9,450 nt of DNA from the NCBI GenBank assembly GCA_902783445.1, contig CACZQX010000015.1:1-9450 (forward strand). Reading direction: 5' to 3'. Each line of letters starts with the position of its first letter. The stretch's first letter is position 1. Positions 6,235 to 9,450 of this stretch are shown one piece after another. Made by a program: the position numbers and the translations under genes. The notes under the pieces are model-generated. The model saw only the letters and a program-made list of their open reading frames with translations. It had not been told where the DNA came from and searched no databases. Source of the stretch: an uncultured Lachnospiraceae bacterium. Lineage in GTDB: Bacteria; Bacillota; Clostridia; Lachnospirales; Lachnospiraceae.

Positions 6235-8877
6235 CTATTTTATTAATTCAATTTTTTCTTTAAATCTGCCCGGGGTTAGCTTTATTATTTTATTGCAGAT
6301 TTCAGCATTTGCTTCGATTCCCGGCGGTATCTCGCCGGCAATCTCCAAGGAGTTATCTTTTAATTTCCAAGAAAATTTCAAGTTTCCGAAAGAAGTCTTA
6401 AAGTTCGAGTCAGCACTGTTGATACCTATGTCATAGTCAGGTTTCAAAAGAACTTTTTTATATCCCGCACCCATCGGGATAATACCGCCTATATGGCGAT
6501 AAATAAAGTCGCCCACACAGCCGAAGGCATAATGGTTATACGAGGAGTTTGTAACCTCACCGTCCGGCTTTATGGCACACCAGTTTTCCCAGATGCTTGT
6601 CGCACCCTTTTCAACCATATATAGCCATGATGGCGCCTTTTTTTGAAACAACAATTTATAGGCAGCCTCCTTTTCACCGTTTTCGTATAAAATATCCAAA
6701 AGATATGAAACGGAGGAAAAACCCGTATTTAAAACAAAGCCGTCTTCCTTAATTATGTCAACCAGTTTTTTTACAAGCTTTTCTTTAAGCTTGCCGGAAA
6801 CCGCACCGCTTTTAAGGACCATTACATATAAACCCTGGAGTTTTGAATCTCCCACGCTTCCGTCTTCTTTGACATATTCTTTTGCAATGGCATTTCTTAT
6901 GTTTTCAAGAAGCTCTTCTTTGCTTTTTATATATTCGTCCGAAATATCATAAGAATTGTCCTTAAGGACTTTGCATACATTTATAAAAGCCTCGGTGCTG
7001 ATTGCGTAAAATGCGCTTCCCACAATGGCCGATGTCTCTTTTGTACCTATGGCAACTCCGTCGGGAAGTTCCCTAAGAGACGGTATAAGCCAATCCCCAA
7101 AATGGAATTGATTATCCCACAAAAACTTATTGTCTTTCTTTTCATTGCATTTATTTTCCACATAAGAAAGCCAAAGCTTCATGGCATCAAAATTTTCTTT
7201 TAAAATCTCTATATCACCGTAAATGTTGTAGAGATAGCAAGGCACAAGTATACATGCATCCGACCAGCCTGCGGAAGAGTTGCAACCGCTCATCATCATT
7301 TGCGTTTTCTCTTGTTTTGGCAAGTTCGGAATAATTATAGGTACCTCACCGGACTCATATTGCTCAAGGCGAAGATTTTTAAGCCATGCGGATAAAAATG
7401 CCCTGAGATCAAAAAGGAAAGATCCGGTTTTTGCAAAAACCTGTATATCTCCGGTCCAACCCATTTTCTCTCTTTGAGGGCAATCCGTCGGAATGGAAAT
7501 AAAATTGGACGCAGCGCTTGTTGCGATATTTCTTTGCAATTGATTTATATCTTCGTTATCGCAAGAAAAAGTTCCGCTTACCACCATGGCGCTGGTTATC
7601 ATAATTCCCTTAGCGGATATGATATTTTCCTTTGATATTCCTTTTACTCTTACATATCTGAATCCGTGATAAGTAAAAGCCGGCTCAAAGACTTGTGTGC
7701 CTTCTTTGCAAACAAGCACATCTTTTTGGTCTTTGTTTCTTCCCAAAATATTATTTATAAAATTGCCGTCTTTATCCAAAACTTCCGAATGCTCGAAAGT
7801 TACAGCATCGCCTGAATTTGCCTTGATTTCGATTCTTAAAACACCCGCAAATACTTTTCCGAAATCAAGAATCAAATCTCCTCGATTATCGTAAAAGATT
7901 TCCTTTGTTTCCAATTCGCAAATGGGAACTATGGGGTCTGTTGGCTGAGCTTCCAAATTGGACATGTCAAAGTCCGCAATCTCCACATTTTCATCTTCTT
8001 TATCCGGCTCAAATGTGTTATCCCACTTTTCACCTATAAACAAATCCGAATATTCTATCTTGCAATCATTGGATACAAAAGAATCGTCGGATGCTATTAT
8101 TTCCTTGCTTCCGTCGGCATATGTCAATTCAAGCTGCATTATAAAAGCAAGCCTGTCGCCATAGTTACAGCTGTCTCCCGACAAGCCGACGCGACCGATC
8201 CACCAGCCGTCCGCAAGATATATTTCCAACTCGTTTTCGCCTTTTTTAAGGAAACTTTCCGCAAGGTAAGTTTGATAATAAAGCTGTTTTTTATACGCCG
8301 ATGTTTCCGGCGCAAGTCTTCTTTGAGAAATTTCTTCTCCGTTGCATTTAATCTTATAAACGCCATGTGCGCTTGCGTAGATTCTTGCGCAAACAATATC
8401 GTTTTCTATAAAAAATTTTTTCTTAATCAGCTTGGGCCTTCTAAGCCTTGCTTCGCCACCGCCAAAATCCAAATTTCCCGATATCATATCTTCAAAAGAA
8501 ATCTCTTTTTCGGAAATGGCATTTTCTTGTTTTGGCTCAATCCATTTAGCCATCCAAGCGCTTCCCAAAAAAGCGCTTTCGAAGGAAGTCACAACTTTTG
8601 ATGCAGGACGCTCATCCTCTTCTTCCCATATTTCCAAAGCAACGCTGTATTTGCTTTTTGGTTCGAGAGTCTTTCCCGCATACTTTATGAAATTATTTCC
8701 TTCATAATTCTTCTTTCCCGTGTCCCAGACTATCTCCCCGCCTTTTTTTACCACTATTCTTAAGGCTGAAAGTATTTCTCCTTTTTCGCACTCTGCCGTA
8801 AAGTGAAAAACAGGTTTTGTATCATCTATCCCTATTGGGTTGATTCGTCCGTTAACATCAATACTTTTGATGTTCAT
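6235..8877 (-). CDS. Glycoside hydrolase family 78 alpha-L-rhamnosidase, cytoplasmic
   Basis: A complete 880-residue inverting enzyme that removes terminal alpha-L-rhamnose. The domain order is typical of bacterial rhamnosidases: an immunoglobulin-like N-terminus (about 1-105), the Bac_rhamnosid_N beta domain (about 155-320, with ADGWWIGR at 222-229), a concanavalin-like domain (about 325-430), an alpha/alpha barrel (about 437-795), and a C-terminal beta domain (about 796-875). DCPQREKMGWTGD (465-477) is the family signature; Glu470 and Asp477 are in the catalytic region. ATSIWENW (759-766) carries Glu764, the candidate general base. NHYAFGCVGDFIYR (781-794) is also typical. No signal peptide is seen, so the substrate must be imported. 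The start is supported by AGGAG at 8893-8889, 11 bases before the ATG, slightly long spacing. It lies 47 bases after the permease and 25 before the family 3 gene, in one apparent operon. Confidence 0.95.
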   Translation of the reverse strand: MNIKSIDVNGRINPIGIDDTKPVFHFTAECEKGEILSALRIVVKKGGEIVWDTGKKNYEGNNFIKYAGKTLEPKSKYSVALEIWEEEDERPASKVVTSFESAFLGSAWMAKWIEPKQENAISEKEISFEDMISGNLDFGGGEARLRRPKLIKKKFFIENDIVCARIYASAHGVYKIKCNGEEISQRRLAPETSAYKKQLYYQTYLAESFLKKGENELEIYLADGWWIGRVGLSGDSCNYGDRLAFIMQLELTYADGSKEIIASDDSFVSNDCKIEYSDLFIGEKWDNTFEPDKEDENVEIADFDMSNLEAQPTDPIVPICELETKEIFYDNRGDLILDFGKVFAGVLRIEIKANSGDAVTFEHSEVLDKDGNFINNILGRNKDQKDVLVCKEGTQVFEPAFTYHGFRYVRVKGISKENIISAKGIMITSAMVVSGTFSCDNEDINQLQRNIATSAASNFISIPTDCPQREKMGWTGDIQVFAKTGSFLFDLRAFLSAWLKNLRLEQYESGEVPIIIPNLPKQEKTQMMMSGCNSSAGWSDACILVPCYLYNIYGDIEILKENFDAMKLWLSYVENKCNEKKDNKFLWDNQFHFGDWLIPSLRELPDGVAIGTKETSAIVGSAFYAISTEAFINVCKVLKDNSYDISDEYIKSKEELLENIRNAIAKEYVKEDGSVGDSKLQGLYVMVLKSGAVSGKLKEKLVKKLVDIIKEDGFVLNTGFSSVSYLLDILYENGEKEAAYKLLFQKKAPSWLYMVEKGATSIWENWCAIKPDGEVTNSSYNHYAFGCVGDFIYRHIGGIIPMGAGYKKVLLKPDYDIGINSADSNFKTSFGNLKFSWKLKDNSLEIAGEIPPGIEANAEICNKIIKLTPGRFKEKIELIK

Positions 8878-8924
8878 TTCAGTTTATTCTCCTAAAAATT
8901 CTAAAGAGGGTTGCAAAGAGGCGC

Positions 8925-9450
8925 TTAGCTCCTACCGCTTTGCTTTTCTAATCTTTTTGCTTTTAATTTTTCAAGTTTTTCCTTAAACATCTTCTGTTCA
9001 ACCAAAACATAGCTGTTTGAAGAATAGATAAGGAACGCCATTACTATTACGCCGTTTAAAACGGTTATAATGGATGATGAGCATCCAAGCCATGTAAGAC
9101 CCGATGTAATAAAGGCCTGAGTGATGGCACCGATAAAGATACCGATTGGCTTCGATGAATATTTTTCGATAACTCCTCCGATAAACAATGGAAGGAATGC
9201 CGTCATAAAGTATGAGGAACTTGAAAGTCCCGTTTCCGGATCCACGATTCCGTATTTACTTATAAATACGCATCCCGCAACGCCAAGTAAAACACCTGCG
9301 ATGATATAGCAAATAAGGGCGTTTTTCTTTTCGTTGATACCAACATCCGTCGCGATTTTTTGTCCTGTTTGAAGAGCCTTCCAATTGTATCCCAATTTTG
9401 TGTAATCCATTATGATAACCATAATGGCAACAACAATGATAATGAGAATC
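8925..9450 (-). CDS. RbsC-type ABC sugar transporter permease, C-terminal part (N-terminus beyond the window)
   Basis: The frame is open to the right edge and ends at TAA 8927-8925, giving 174 visible codons. The ATG at 9422 lies inside a hydrophobic helix and is not the real start. The visible part shows TKLGYNWKALQTGQKIA, matching the loop of RbsC/BPD_transp_2 permeases (TxxGxxxxAxGxNxxAA) that contacts the ATPase. Hydrophobic segments follow (ALICYIIAGVLLGVAGCVF; SSYFMTAFLPLFIGGVI; PIGIFIGAITQAFITSGLTW; SSIITVLNGVIVMAFLIYSS), then a Lys/Glu-rich cytoplasmic tail. The usual LGGxSLxGGxG motif is poorly kept (LFIGGVIEKYSSKPIG). The role is import of a sugar or short oligosaccharide across the cytoplasmic membrane with an ATPase and a binding protein, presumably encoded upstream. 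Its place directly before the rhamnosidase suggests a rhamnose-containing substrate. Confidence 0.85.
   Translation of the reverse strand, partial: ILIIIVVAIMVIIMDYTKLGYNWKALQTGQKIATDVGINEKKNALICYIIAGVLLGVAGCVFISKYGIVDPETGLSSSSYFMTAFLPLFIGGVIEKYSSKPIGIFIGAITQAFITSGLTWLGCSSSIITVLNGVIVMAFLIYSSNSYVLVEQKMFKEKLEKLKAKRLEKQSGRS

Noticed and set aside
8878..8940. Possible hairpin or terminator between the permease and the rhamnosidase gene
   Set aside because: Only a 3-4 base pair stem could be drawn around AGGAGCTAAGCGCCTC and no T-tract follows it directly. The gap is better read as an ordinary intergenic spacer with a ribosome binding site.
9420..9422. ATG at 9422 as the start of a short 165-residue membrane protein
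   Set aside because: The frame continues upstream to the window edge with hydrophobic residues, and the match to RbsC-type permeases begins mid-protein, so this ATG is internal.
1..9450. CRISPR array, transposon, tRNA or other mobile or RNA element
   Set aside because: No direct-repeat array, transposase-like frame, terminal inverted repeats or tRNA-like cloverleaf was noticed by eye. The window is almost fully covered by five genes.

Overview
The window looks like part of a glycan-utilisation locus from a Gram-positive anaerobe, most likely a Firmicute of the Clostridia/Lachnospiraceae type. The reasons are the strong AGGAG-type ribosome binding sites, the short intergenic gaps, moderately AT-rich DNA, a lipobox lipoprotein with a Cthe_2159-like domain, and a suite of cytoplasmic glycosidases next to an RbsC-type sugar permease. 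The species cannot be named from the sequence alone. All five genes are on the minus strand, so the order of transcription is from high to low coordinates.

Layout in transcription order. (1) 9450-8925: the C-terminal part of an RbsC-type ABC sugar permease, cut by the right window edge. (2) 8877-6235: a complete family 78 alpha-L-rhamnosidase of 880 residues. (3) 6209-4494: a complete family 3 glycosidase of 571 residues with the NagZ-type Asp/His signature. (4) 4484-2088: a complete family 2 glycosidase of 798 residues. The gaps between these four are 47, 25 and 9 bases, with no terminator seen between them, so they look like one operon. A hairpin at 1986-2021 follows the last gene. (5) 1919-1: a secreted lipoprotein built from about 22-residue beta-helix repeats, with its last part beyond the left edge.

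How the genes may work together (inference): none of the three glycosidases has a signal peptide, so oligosaccharides would be imported by the ABC transporter and trimmed inside the cell. The rhamnosidase would remove terminal alpha-L-rhamnose, and the family 3 and family 2 enzymes would remove the beta-linked sugars beneath. Candidate substrates are rhamnose-bearing plant glycans such as pectic rhamnogalacturonan I side material or arabinogalactan, or rhamnosylated plant glycosides. The separate lipoprotein belongs to a family whose studied member, Cthe_2159, is reported to bind polygalacturonate and cellulose, which fits a plant cell wall theme, but its promoter appears to be its own.

Nothing in the window is clearly a new kind of system. 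The points most worth a second look are the lipoprotein's phased Gly/Asp repeat ladder split by a Gly/Gln/Met linker, the altered GDG/DHH signature of the family 3 enzyme, and the catalytic-region substitutions in the family 2 and family 78 enzymes.
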